From positions 1,518,562 through 1,582,561 of the forward strand of contig CM034241.1 of NCBI GenBank assembly GCA_019916065.1: a DNA stretch of 64,000 nt, written 5' to 3'. Both the position numbers and the translations under genes were made by a program. The DNA is from Vitellaria paradoxa (Eukaryota; Streptophyta; Magnoliopsida; Ericales; Sapotaceae). This document shows positions 45,949 through 57,714 of the stretch, piece after piece (position 1 is the first letter of the stretch; the number at the start of each line of letters is the position of its first letter). Under the pieces are notes generated by a model that was not told the origin of the DNA, searched no databases, and saw nothing but the letters and a program-made list of their open reading frames with translations.

Positions 45949-46792
45949 AAAAATATATTACCAGATTATCACAAAATAATAACCCGGTTAGCCTTTTAAT
46001 CAATTAACTAATTAATGATACAGCCTTCAATTCTCCAGAGTTTACTTTATTGTTCTTTCGGATTTTTAGTGTTTTTGGAGTAGGGATTTTGAGAAAGAAA
46101 AGGAAAAAAAAAAAAATAAGTGATTCAAAGTAACTTTTTCTATTTTGTTTGTGATATAGAAAATGAATGGAAAAAAAAAGTATATAAAATTTGAAAAATT
46201 AAAAATAATTTATTAATGAATATTTTTTATTTTATTATATTTTTAAATTTATTAGAACAAGAGACGGTTTGACGAGGCGAAGTAAAGTGCATTTAATGTT
46301 AGTTATACGTAGAGAACTTTCTCCTGAGATGAATTTGAACATTTTGGTTGGAGTTTCAAACCTTTTGCTTTGCCAAAAGGAATATCGAGAAAGGATGCAG
46401 GATTTGATGATTGAAAAAGGGATATTGGAAAACAATGAACTTAGAGGGACTATTATGAGTTTTCTACAAAAAAAAAAAAAATTAGAGGAATAAGCTCTAA
46501 TTAATGGGTATTGAAAAAGGAATATTGTGATGAATATTTGTTAAACTAATAAAAAATATCAAGAATAAGATGGAAAAATACAATTTAAAATCCCTTTGGA
46601 CCAATTATACCTGAAATTGGTTATGTTTCCTTACCTTTTATTCATCTCTTTTTAAACACGATAAATCTTTTCACTATTTTTCTCTTTTTTTTTTTTTCAT
46701 TTGTATTAAAAGAAAAAAAGAATTACGTATCACGTTCCAAATGAACCATAGTCAGCTAAATAAGAGCAACTATAAATTAAGTTTGTCTTGGT

Positions 46793-46850
46793 CTATGGAG
46801 GAATGAGACCTCCACGGCTTGGTCTATGGAGGAATGAGACCTCCACGGCC
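46793..46850. repeat. Tandem repeat of an imperfect palindrome (2 x about 29 bp)
   Basis: The phrase ggtctatggaggaatgagac followed by ctccacgg occurs twice in direct succession. Each unit contains TGGAGG and CCTCCA seven bases apart, so each can form a small hairpin. Confidence 0.8.
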
Positions 46851-46980
46851 TTAATTATCTTGGTCCATCTTTTGAATAAACAAATGGTATGAATTAAGAA
46901 CCTGCCAAAACTGCCGGCTGCATCTTTTTGTATATCATCAGAAAAAGAAACTTCTATACAAGATCTCAACAATATATATC

Positions 46981-46992
<12 letters not shown>

Positions 46993-47045
<53 letters not shown>
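46993..47045. repeat. Long TA microsatellite
   Basis: An uninterrupted run of about 25 TA/AT dinucleotides, the longest in the window, preceded by ATAC repeats. Confidence 0.95.
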
Positions 47046-47048
<3 letters not shown>

Positions 47049-47099
47049 GAGTCTGATAATATTACTGTTGCGACAGGTAGGATATAACTTGCGTTACAG

Positions 47100-50000
47100 C
47101 TGTGATATATATAAAGTCATACTGATCTTAATTATCTTATAAAGAAATTAGTATTCTACATTATTACAACTTATTCATAATTTTTAATTTTATTGAATTA
47201 GAATGTTTATGGATATCACTTAATATTTTTATTTAATCTACGCTTCTATTTATCATATAACTTCTTATTTTTTATTTTTACTTTTATTTAAAAAATATTC
47301 TTATTTTTATTTTTTTCTATATTCCAATAAATTATTATTTAAAACATAATAAATATTGCTATTGTTATAAAAAAATACAAAAAATATTTACAGAGTTAAA
47401 TAAGCGTTTTAATAATAAATATTATTATTATTAAACTATATAATGCAAAAAGTTAATTAGCCTGTAAAATGAAGATTTTAATCTATTAATATATTCAAGT
47501 TAGAACTAATTTTAATATTAATTGAATTCTATCAATTAGATAAATCCTAATAAAAGTTTTTGAATTAAAAATCAAAACAAATATTATTCTTGTTTTATCA
47601 CATGATAGGATAAATTAAAAATTAATAAATTTAATCAAATTAAAAATAATTGGCATTATCTATATCCATTTTATATTGATCAAAGAACTTATTTCTTTTT
47701 TTTTTTAATTTAATAGATTATAAAAATTAAATTTTACCTTGTTAGATAAATAAATAAAGATTTTAATTTTTTTAACAAATAAGATGTATATATTTTTTCG
47801 ATATCTTAATAAATTATTATTTAAAATATACTAATAATTATTATTAAACAAAATAATACAAAAAATAATTATCATATTAAATAAAAAATTAATTTATTAA
47901 CATTAACTCACAATTATAATTATCTTAATTTATAATTATATAATCTAAATGAGTTGGTATTATACTTAATTACCACTTATTCATAATTCTATTTAAATTA
48001 GAATGTTTATTGATATCACTTGATATTTTTATTTAATCTACTCTTTTATTTATCATATAATTTCTTATTTTGTATTTTTTCTATATTTTAATAAATAATC
48101 GAGCGATTAACCACTATCGAATGTTTGATACTTATTAGATTAGGCAATATATTCTTCTCTGAAATATAATACAAATTTACTTGAAATTCTAATGCACATA
48201 ATAAATTAATATATATATATATATATAATAGCATTCATACCCCAAAAAACTTGCTAGAATTTTATTGTGATGCTTTTACTTATTATTAACATGTTTAGAG
48301 TGATTTTTGTTATTTCTTCGTAGATTATGAGTTTGTTATATTTATTTCTACTAAATGATATTTCTTTATATTGAAATTATATTTTTTGTTTATGTATTTA
48401 TTTTTTGACTTACTTTTTAATTTGTTCATTTAAATATATAAGGTTTGGGTTTTTAAAATTTATTCTATTGTTTAGTGTGATTGTTAAAATTAATTTTTTA
48501 ATTTTATTATATTTTCATTATTGATAAAATTTTAGTTTTTTGTGTATTACAGGGAAAGCCTATTTTTTACTATATTTTTCAATCAAAAATATAAAGTATA
48601 TTTTTTACTATTTAATTTGTTCATTATATTATATTTTTTTAATGTGATTGTTGACATAATTTTTTAGATTTTATTATATTTTTTATTGTTATTAAAATTT
48701 AAAATTTTTTGCATTGAATTTTAGCAAAAACCTCTTTTTATAATTAGTTTTTTTGTTTATTTGATGTTTTCCATGGATTTATTATTATATTTATTTTTAT
48801 TAGATGATATTCCATTAGGTTAGAATTATTTTTGTTTCTGCATTCTTTCGGCTTATTTTTTTAAACCATCCATTCAAATATATAAGACCTAATTTTTTTA
48901 GATTTTATTTTATTTTTAATGTATTATTAATTAAATTTATATTATAGTTTTTACTATTAGTTAAATTTTATTTTTTTATGTCTCATTTTACAAGAAAAGT
49001 CTCTTATTTGACTTACTTTTAAACTTGTTCATTTAAATATACAAAATATAAGTTTTAAAATTTGTTATATTTTTATTTAATATGATTTTTAATGTAACTT
49101 TTTAGATTTTATTAAATTTTTCATTGTTCTAAAGATTTTTAATTTTTTTTGTACTAAATATTGAAACTCTATTTAAATTCTATCTTAATTTATAATTATC
49201 TAATAGAATTTTATTTAATTAGGGACTATAGTTAATTTAACTCTATTTAACAAAAGATTAAAATTTTTATATTTACCCTTTCCTTATCTGAATTATTATT
49301 ATCTTAATTTTTAAATTATTATATCAACATTAAATATTGGAATTTAATTTAAATAAAAATTAAATACTAAGTGATAATTTTATGTTCTCATTAAAAATAT
49401 AATTTCACTAAATATAATTTTATAAATTTATTTTAAATTTCAATTATGCATTTAAAATAGCCAGAATGCATTATTTTAAAATATATTTTGCTAAATATAA
49501 TTTTATAAATTTAAAAATGTAAATTTATATTCATAATTTTGTAACATTAATTATATATATTTGATTCAAATCTATTGTAAATTTTTATCTGATTTATCAT
49601 TTATTCTAATTATAATTTATCATAATGCTTATCGTAATATAAACATAATTTTATCAAATAAAATAAAAGATAAATTATTATTTAATAGCATACAGTTTTA
49701 GAATTACAAATAATTTTACGATACTTATATTTTTTATTTTAATAATAATTAAATTATTTTATTATATAAATTTAGAATTATAATTCAATTCAAATATTAT
49801 CATCATCTTACCTCATTTTATTTTGATAATTGAGATCAAATAAAATTAAAATTAATAAATTTTATTAGTAAAAAGAAAAAGAAAAATAATATAATAAATT
49901 AATTTTTAAATTTTTATTATTTTACCTATATAAGTTAACATAATATTTCAAGTCATTCATATTCTCAATAAATATAATTAATTGATAATAATAATTTATT

Positions 50001-50160
50001 TATCATGTGATGATTTAATTAATAAAAATAAATTAATTATATGTGCAACTTAGAAATAAATTAAATCATTATTTAACAACTTAATTATTTTTTACATATA
50101 ATTTATTAAAAATTATTTTTGTTAAATGATTATTAACATAAAATTTAATTAAGAATTAAA
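47100..50160. repeat. Extremely AT-rich repeat block
   Basis: About 3 kb of nearly pure A/T. A module of about 130-170 bp near 47165-47330 (cttattcataa, gaatgttta, ggatatcactt, atttatcatataa) recurs near 47970-48100. Another phrase, tttgttcatttaaatata, recurs in variants at about 48421, 48614, 48867 and 49023. It looks like an old, diverged array or the interior of a decayed element. No reading frame is credible. Confidence 0.6.
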
Positions 50161-50739
50161 ATAAATATATAATATAATAAATTCGTACATCGGGTTTAAT
50201 TACTAATACATGTATTTGTATAACTTCAAGCCCACACGCGGTAATAATCAACCAATATTCGTAGCTCACTGCAGTCCTGATTTGTTTGCTAAAGTCAACG
50301 TATCTACACATACGAAGCGTGTACCTATGTATACTAGGAGTACCGTTCTCTGGACTTTTATTTAATTTAATTACATGGACTCTTCCACACGACATGAAGG
50401 ACTTAGAATTTCAACCTTCCGACAGTTTGACTGATACGAAAAAGGAGGTTTATTGTTAATTAATGGTTGAAGTTGAGTAGTATTCATATATTTTCTTGAT
50501 GAATGAATTTTAAAAGCTGTGAACCTATAGAGTTTCATTATTGACTGGCATTGTGAATATCTTGATTGGTATCGCGGTAGTTCAGTCAGTCCCACATACC
50601 CTTGTTTTACCTGCTTAATAGCCTACTGAGCAAGCAAAATGGATCAAAGGTTAAGTCTCTTCTTTTTGTAAATCATCAATACACGGAAGGTAATCGAGTT
50701 GCAGAGCGGGTAAAAGTGGTATAGAGATTCAGTGCTCCT

Positions 50740-50773
<34 letters not shown>

Positions 50774-52400
50774 GAATTCACCTATTATTTTAGACTCCAT
50801 TTGAAATTCTAAATTTCATCGAAAAAAAAATTAGAAATTTTAAAAAATTTAATACTTTTTATCTCACTGCATAACTTATAAAACTGTATTTTTTATCAAA
50901 TCTTATCAACTTCTATCACTCTATACATTGTCAAAAACGAAAATTTTAAACTACAAAAATTAAAGCACAAATGTAACTGGCAAGCCTAAATGAAAATGGA
51001 AAGGCTGATTACGAATGTATGTGCCCAAGTGGTCCTTCCCACATCATAGGAAGAGTATTTAACAAATATACATGGTCACTAATAAATTTCAGCATTCTAA
51101 TTTTAAACTCAATAATCTAGAAGTTTGAATGTTCAAGTCTTTCTTTAATGTACTACTATTCATCTGCCCTGTCAATCATTTATTATGTGTGGACTTGTTC
51201 TAAGATTGTGACACGACTGCCCCATTAATTCTCAATTTCTAGCTAGGACTTCCCTTCCTCCAAAGTTTCTGCCTCAATCAATCCCAACTTTGTGTGGCTA
51301 TCAACATCTAACCCTCAACTTTGACCAATCCACAAGTTTCTCTCTCAAAAGCTACAAATTGTTCATGTTATTGGGTCTTGATTAGAAGTCTCCAAATTAA
51401 CTCTCAAAGATTAAACCAATATGGATGCACCCAAAACGCTAGTTTTCCTTCTCTGGTTTTTTCCCATTGTTCAATCAACTGATTTCATCTACACCGGATT
51501 CAACCATTCAGGTATCGTCCGAGATGGTGCAACTAAGATCAGACCTAGTGGAGCACTTCAGCTCACAAACAATTCACCCAACATCATAGGCCACGCATTC
51601 CATCCCAAACCAGTTCAATTTTTCGTCAACAATAATGTTTCTTCATTTAGTACATACTTCGTTTTCGTAATAGTCCCCGCCAAATCCAACCGAGGTGGCT
51701 TCGGCCTCGCCTTCACCATATCTCCTTCGACGGAATTTCCCGGCGCCGAGGCCGGCCACTTCCTCGGAATCCTCAACAAATTCAACGACGGGAAACCATC
51801 GAACCATCTCTTCGCGGTCGAATTCGACACGATGAATGGGCATAATCAGAGTTCGGACACCGAAGGCAACCACGTGGCGATCAACGTAAACAGCATGTCT
51901 TCCAAGGCTTCTCGGCCGGCTTCTTATTACGAGGACGGCACTGAATTGGGCGAAGAAATTACACTGGAAAATGGGGAACCGATTCAAGCGTGGATTGATT
52001 ACGACGGCGCAGATAGAATCATGAACGTAACGATCTCTCCTCTGTCGGTTTTGAAGCCGAGCCGACCCTTGATAACTCACCCCATAGACTTGTCGGCGGT
52101 GCTCAAGAAGAGCATGTACGTTGGCTTCTCTGCGGCTACTGGGAAGAAATCGAGCTCTCATTATATTTTGGGTTGGAGTTTTCGCGTGGATGGAGATGCT
52201 CCTCCACTTGATCTTTCCAAGCTCCCTATGCCACCAAAGGAAGGGAAATCTTCCTCTTCTAAGCTCCAAGTTAAGGTCGCTGTGGGAGTTTTGTCCTTGT
52301 TCATCGTTGTTTCAATGGTGATTTTACTCATTCATATGTTGCGTGGGAGAAGGATGAGGTTTGAGAGTCTTGAAGATTGGGAGTTAGATTGTCCTCACAG

Positions 52401-53180
52401 GTAATGCGGCAATTTGCGTACGATTTAGGCTTACCTTGAAACACCCCCCCCCCCCCCCCCCCCCAAAAAAAAGAGAGGAAGATAAAAGAATTAAATTTTT
52501 AACTTTTAAGCATTTTGTTAACTAGATGATTTAAATTTTTTACCTTTCATGATTTAAAAAAAAAATTAAAATATAAGAAGAGAAATTTAATTACTTTAAA
52601 AAAGTTAAAAATTTAATGTGTCATTTGATTTATATTTATAGTTTTTATTTTTTGCTTTGTGTTATATGTTTTGTAAACACCAAATTAAGTAAAACAAAAA
52701 ACGCTTTTGGTTTAACATTTTTTGTTTTCTATATTTTGAGATGAAAACGCTCAAAATAACTTTTTAATTTGTTATTTTGTATTTTATGTGTAAATTCATT
52801 TTCTGTTTTCTAAAACAGATTTTAAAAATATAAGTGATAAAATACATTTTGAGCTATTTTTCTTATTTTTAAAATTATAAAATAAAAAATAAACTCAAAA
52901 TAAACATACAAAGTAGCACTTAAATAGTCAGAAATTGAGAAGTTTGTTAGCTTCTCAAACAGAACCTTAATTATATCTAACTATGTATATTCAAATATTT
53001 TAAAATTAAATGAATATGTTAAATAATTAATTTATTTTTAAATTAATTCAACTTGTGTCAATTTAGAAAAAAATATCTAAAAAAAATTTAATTGAGAATT
53101 TACGGACTTTATTTTAAAATTTCTTAAAAAAATTTAAATTTCCAAACAAAAATGTCTAACATTGTCACCGCTATTCACAG
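52401..53180 (+). other. Intron in the lectin receptor kinase, bounded by an 8-bp direct repeat
   Basis: A 780-nt insert with donor gtaatg and acceptor ttcacag. TCACAGGT occurs at both edges (52395-52402 and 53175-53182). It contains a 21-base poly-C tract (52444-52464), AT-rich DNA and a MITE (52617-52920). Most L-type lectin kinases are intronless. Confidence 0.7.
52617..52920. mobile_element. Tourist-like MITE in the lectin-kinase intron, 304 bp
   Basis: Left end TGTGTCATTTGATTTATATT, reverse complement of right end AGTGCTACTTTGTATGTTTA, with TAA on both sides (52614-52616, 52921-52923). The interior resembles the element at 6342-6676 (AAAACAGATTTTAAAAATA-type phrases). Confidence 0.65.
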
Positions 53181-54409
53181 GTTCAAATATAGGGACCTAT
53201 GCGCAGCAACCAAGGGATTCAAAGAGAGTGAACTACTAGGAGTTGGCGGATTCGGGGCAGTGTACAAAGGAGTGTTACCAACCACCGGAGCCGAGATTGC
53301 CGTCAAGAAGATCTCCAACAATTCAATACAAGGTCTGAGGGAATTCATAGCCGAGATCGAAAGCTTGGGAAGGTTGAGGCACAAGAACCTAGTGAATCTC
53401 CAAGGATGGTGCAAGCGAAAAAAACGACCTCCTCCTAGTCTACGAGTACGTCCCCTACGGAAGCCTCAACTCGTTGCTCTTCAAACCCAGAAACGGATTC
53501 ATTCTAAGCTGGGAACAAAGATTCAACATAATCAAAGGCATCGCTGCGGGGCTACTGTATCTCCACGAGGAGTGGGAAAAGGTGGTGATCCACAGGGACG
53601 TGAAGTCGAGCAATATTCTGATCGATTCAGAAATGAATGCCCGATTAGGAGATTTCGGGCTAGCTAGGTTGCACGATCACGGTAAAAATTCTCACACCAC
53701 GCATGTCGTGGGAACGGTGGGTTACATTGCGCCTGAACTGGCTCAAACCGGGAAGGCCTCTACAAAGTCTGATGTTTTCGCTTATGGAGTTCTTCTCCTA
53801 GAAGTGGCTTGTGGGAGGGGACCTATTGTCCTAATTGACCCCCAACAAGGTCACCTCATATTGGCGAATTGGGTGATCGAGTGTCTGCAAAGAGGTCGAG
53901 TTCTTGATGCGGTCGATCCAAAGTTGAATTCTGAGTACGTGGTTGAAGAGATGGAGTTGGTCTTGGGGTTGGGTCTTCTTTGTTGTCATTCGAGAGCGGA
54001 AGCTAGACCTAGCATGAGACAGATAACGAGGTATCTCAATGGGGATGATTTCCTTCTTCCCGTGGTTGATAGAGAGGTTCAAGAAACTTTGTCGAAATTC
54101 TTACAGGTGATTTCAGCGGATTCGCTCACTACTTCCTATCAATCGTCCATGGGGGGGATTTCTACTTCTTCTTTCGAATCAGGCAGGTAGTAAGTTTCCT
54201 TCGGGTAACTAGAGAGTATAAGATAAGATAATACTTGAACTTTAACTTTATGTAATTCATCGGCTAACATATTATTCATTCCATTTTATACTCCATTATT
54301 CTTTGAATTGGGTTTATCTTTAGATTAATCAGGCAAAATGTACATACTTCGACTTCGTAGAAAGCATCATCCAATGCTGAGCGCTGTTGGAACCAATTAA
54401 GGCGCAAGC

Positions 54410-54690
54410 CAAAGTGGATTGCCTTACAAGTCCAGTCATCACAAACTTTATCAAACTTTTTCGTAGCAGTTGATTCTCTAATCCTAACATAATTATCCAT
54501 GAAATTCGTAACTACTGCATACGCAAGCATTCTTGGTGTCATTCTTATCTTTTGCAAAGAAGATAATCCTAACTTTCCAGGTAGCCGCATTTCTACGTTG
54601 TTGGAAATATGGTTCACAAGCTTCAACAGCAAATTGAATGCGTAGGGACAGATCCCTTCTCATTCGAAATCACCGACCAACCATCTCAGT
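54410..54690 (-). pseudogene. PIF/Harbinger transposase fragment
   Basis: On the minus strand one frame reads VEACEPYFQQRRNAA and, after a frameshift, the next reads KLGLSSLQKI then RMLAYAVVTNFMDNYVRIRE followed by STATKKFDKV. This order (PYF-Q-RR-AA, LGLSSLQK, RMLAYG-type, D-YVRI-ESTA) is that of the N-terminal region of plant PIF/Harbinger transposases. The catalytic DDE part is not present. It is a short, frameshifted relic beside the receptor kinase 3' end and could once have served the many 3-bp-duplication MITEs here, which is an inference. Confidence 0.75.
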
Positions 54691-55150
54691 AGCATGGGCG
54701 GATGCAGATAATGGCAAGGGGTCAATTGACCTACTGTAAATAAAATTTTTGTAAAAAATAATATAATATTGAGATATTTTTATACTTTTAACCCTATAAA
54801 ATATATTTTTTAAAATAAATTGTCCCTGTACTTTAAACAATTTTTAAATTTTGTCTCCACTGGAAGCAAAATTTCTTTAAAAAAAATATAATTTTTTAGA
54901 TATTTTTATATTTTTACCCTTATAAAATATATCTTTTAAAACAAATTGCCCCTATAGCTCAAACAATTTACAAGTTTTGCTCCCATTAGAAGCAAAATTT
55001 CTTTAGAAAATAGTATAATTTTTGAGATATTTTTATCCTTTTGCCTTCATAAAATATATCTCTTAAAATAAATTGTCCATAAGTCAAGTACACTACTTTT
55101 TATTTATCGACTTAACTCCACTGTAACAAAATTCTGGATCCGTCACCGCT

Positions 55151-55336
55151 GAGTAGGATATATAGACCGCTGGTTCTACAAATTAAATAATCGTTGAATA
55201 GGCATTCATGGTCTTGCTAAGATTACGATCAATGACCACACGTGAGTAGGATATATAGACCGCTGGTTCTACAAATTAAATAATCGTTGAATAGGCATTC
55301 ATGGTCTTGCTAAGATTACGATCAATGACCACACGT
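55151..55336. repeat. Perfect tandem duplication, 2 x 93 bp
   Basis: Units 55151-55243 and 55244-55336 start GAGTAGGATATATAGACCGC and end CAATGACCACACGT. I find no differences, so the duplication is recent or an assembly artefact. Confidence 0.92.
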
Positions 55337-57714
55337 GATGTTGATGGTTTTCCTCGCTCCATTCTTTCCTTTGCTCACTTCTTGAAAAATTTCATAATGT
55401 AGACGGAGAAAAATAAGTGAGGGAAAAAAATGAAGTCTAGATCGATGGAAGAAGAGCCATTAGGTCAAGTTAAGAATTCAGATGGAAGAGAATATTGGAG
55501 TGGTCCTATTTAATTGTATTGTTGGAACATAACCAATGGAAATATAGCCGTTAGAATCTAATCATTAAAACTATGGTTGTTCGAATGTAGCCGTTGGAAA
55601 TATATCGCCTAGCAATATGAGTTCAAAAGGGTTACAGTAAAAAATTCACTACAGTTATAGTGAAAAGATGAACGGTTGAGATTTCTTTGTATTTAATCTG
55701 ATGATTCCTATTTATTTTAATTAAATTTATTTTCAAAATAAAAATAAAAATTTTAAAAATTTGATTGAAACACAATTAATACGGAGTATTAAAGATCACA
55801 TATAATTAAAGGACAAATCAAAGATCACATGTAATACAAAGAATTCTCAATTGTTTATCTTTCTACTGCAGTCCTTGTAGTGAATTTTTCACTCCAACCC
55901 CCTTGAACCCTAGAAATATAGCCCTTGGAATGTTGTCATTAGAAGTTCATGAGTCATTGGAATATAGCTACTGGAAAGATATATATCCATATATATATAT
56001 ATTTTTAAATAAAAATAATAAATAAATATTTTAATACAGGAGGTGATGATTTAAGAAAGATGCGGGACAGTCAATTGAAAAAGAAAATTGTAAAATATAT
56101 AAAAGGTATTTTTTAATATTTTAGATAATTTGTTTAGAAAATTTACTAGAGATGCATGCCCTAACAGGGCGGGAGAAGTGGCTTTGAGAGTTGAACTTGA
56201 CGATGACTCGATGAGCAGGTTATGGAGAAGATTCTATCACTTGACCGGGCAATATATATAGTTGGATTATTTATGTGCACATTTTCGACCTTATAATTGC
56301 TAACCAGATTAATCTAAAGGTTTTTGTAAAGTATTTAATGCAAAACACGTTAATTATTTAAATGTATGTTTTAAAACAATTATAAGACATTAAATTTGAT
56401 TATAAATCAAAAAGTTAAGTTGTCAACTATTTCAAAAATTTGAAGGTTCGATTATAAAAAATAGGCCATCAATGTAAATTAAGCAAATTTAAGACTCCTA
56501 TGTACATGAGCGGAACTATGTTGAGGCAAAAGGGGCAAGTGAGCCTTTGATTTTGAATTTGAAATTATTAAAATATCCATGGTGTTTTAACTTTATTAAA
56601 GAAACTAAATTAATTCAAAATGAGGATATTTTAATTTTATTAAAAAATTAAGATTAACCCAAACCCAAAATTTTTTAGCATAAATGGAGCATACAAAAAT
56701 CAAACCTAAGTATTTTTTGTGAAATAAAATATATTCTCTCACTAAACTATTAAATACTTTTATGTATAAGATTAAACAAATATAACATAATAAATTTTAT
56801 AAATAATGAAACTTAATAATAAGTATATTTTTTTTTAGTAACGAGGAACATTTTTATTAAATTAGTTGAACTATTAAATTGTGAAAAGTATATTCACAGC
56901 TCTAATGTTTAATAATAATTTTATATATCTCTACAAAGTGATTCCAGTTTAATATTAATCCCGACATAACTCGTTATTCTTTTCCTAGATATACCTGGTA
57001 TCCCCTGAGTGAAAATTCTAGATCTATCCCTACTTGTGTAAATGAATTATTTCAATAATTTAATTAAATTAACAAAAAAAATGAGTAACAATATAATTCA
57101 AGCTAGTTTTAACATTCTAATTATCTAGAATTAGAGCTAAAAAATCATATTATATTTTCAGTTGTCCAAAAAACTAAACCTGTTAAAAAAATGATCTCAG
57201 CAATATTTATCAAACTAAATTATCATTAGAATTAATTGATAAACAACGAAAGACTGCAGAACTCCGTTTGGACCTATCAAAAAATTTTTAAAAAGTTCCT
57301 AAAAGACACTAAAAATTTTAATTTTTTTAATGAAACTTAATCATGTGTTATTTTTATGTTAATTTTTAATTTTCTTTATTAATTTTTTTTGACGCCAAAC
57401 ACGACTTGAATATTTTGCAGGCATCATCTTCAACAAGCCTACCATAACAATCATATTAATTCCGGCAAACATTTTGCAGGATAAAACTAGCCATTATACA
57501 GCCTCAGCCCCTCACTCGTGACCAAAGTAATACCAATATGAATAATATATTATATATATAATTTCGCTAAAGGGTGCTATTACAGTGAATCACCGGATTG
57601 CATCTAGCTAGCTCTCGATGCTCGACATATATAGAAATAATTAAGGCATATCAAACAATCCCCATTAGGGTTTTGACAGTGCTCGATCAATTGGTGTCTC
57701 CAGTAGTCATTAAT

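Larger units (their letters stand above)
40774..51420. other. Large gene-free, AT-rich interval
   Basis: More than 10 kb without a supportable gene. Contents: a family A MITE duplicated in tandem (41303-41696), family B MITEs at 42071 and 45342, an AT-rich element at about 43567-44529, a MITE-like inverted repeat element at about 45597-45948, a 31-bp tandem palindromic repeat near 46793, a long TA tract at 46993-47045, and about 3 kb of extreme AT-rich repeats (47100-50160). A short frame at 46269-46493 has no recognised domain. The last few hundred bases are upstream of the receptor kinase. Confidence 0.55.
51421..54190 (+). pseudogene. L-type lectin receptor kinase, frameshifted (or a sequence error)
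   Basis: Exon 1 (51421-52400) encodes a signal peptide (about 1-19), a legume-lectin domain (about 20-258, with GGFGLAFTI, FAVEFDTMN and NHVAINVNS), a transmembrane helix (about 286-307) and the juxtamembrane LEDWELDCPHR. Exon 2 (53181-54190) resumes FKYRDLCAATKGFKESELLG and carries a full kinase: glycine loop GVGGFGAVYKG, Lys of AVKK, catalytic HRDVKSSN, GDFGLARL, YIAPELAQTG. Joining at 52400/53181 keeps the frame (CAC AG|G TTC) with GT-AG ends. In exon 2 an A run of seven at 53418-53424, where six are needed, shifts the frame after GWCKRK; the rest of the kinase is open in the next frame to 54190. All kinase motifs survive, so the lesion is very recent or a homopolymer error. Such plasma-membrane receptors sense extracellular ligands in defence. 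Confidence 0.9.
54191..57714. other. Interval after the receptor kinase
   Basis: Holds a PIF/Harbinger transposase remnant at 54410-54690 and a perfect 93-bp tandem duplication at 55151-55336. Three diverged AT-rich repeats carry the phrase gcaaaatttctttaaaaaa and ttttataaaatatatctttta (about 54740-55080). The rest is AT-rich DNA without a gene. Confidence 0.55.

Noticed and set aside
46269..46493. Charged 74-residue plus-strand frame
   Set aside because: No recognisable domain, start context or neighbours, and it lies in AT-rich DNA; chance or a relic cannot be told apart.
51643..52269. 208-residue minus-strand frame
   Set aside because: It is antisense to the lectin domain of the receptor kinase, rich in Arg and with no domain of its own.
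54276..54632. Intact 118-residue minus-strand gene
   Set aside because: Its middle matches the PIF/Harbinger transposase N-terminus in a broken frame, so it is listed as a relic.
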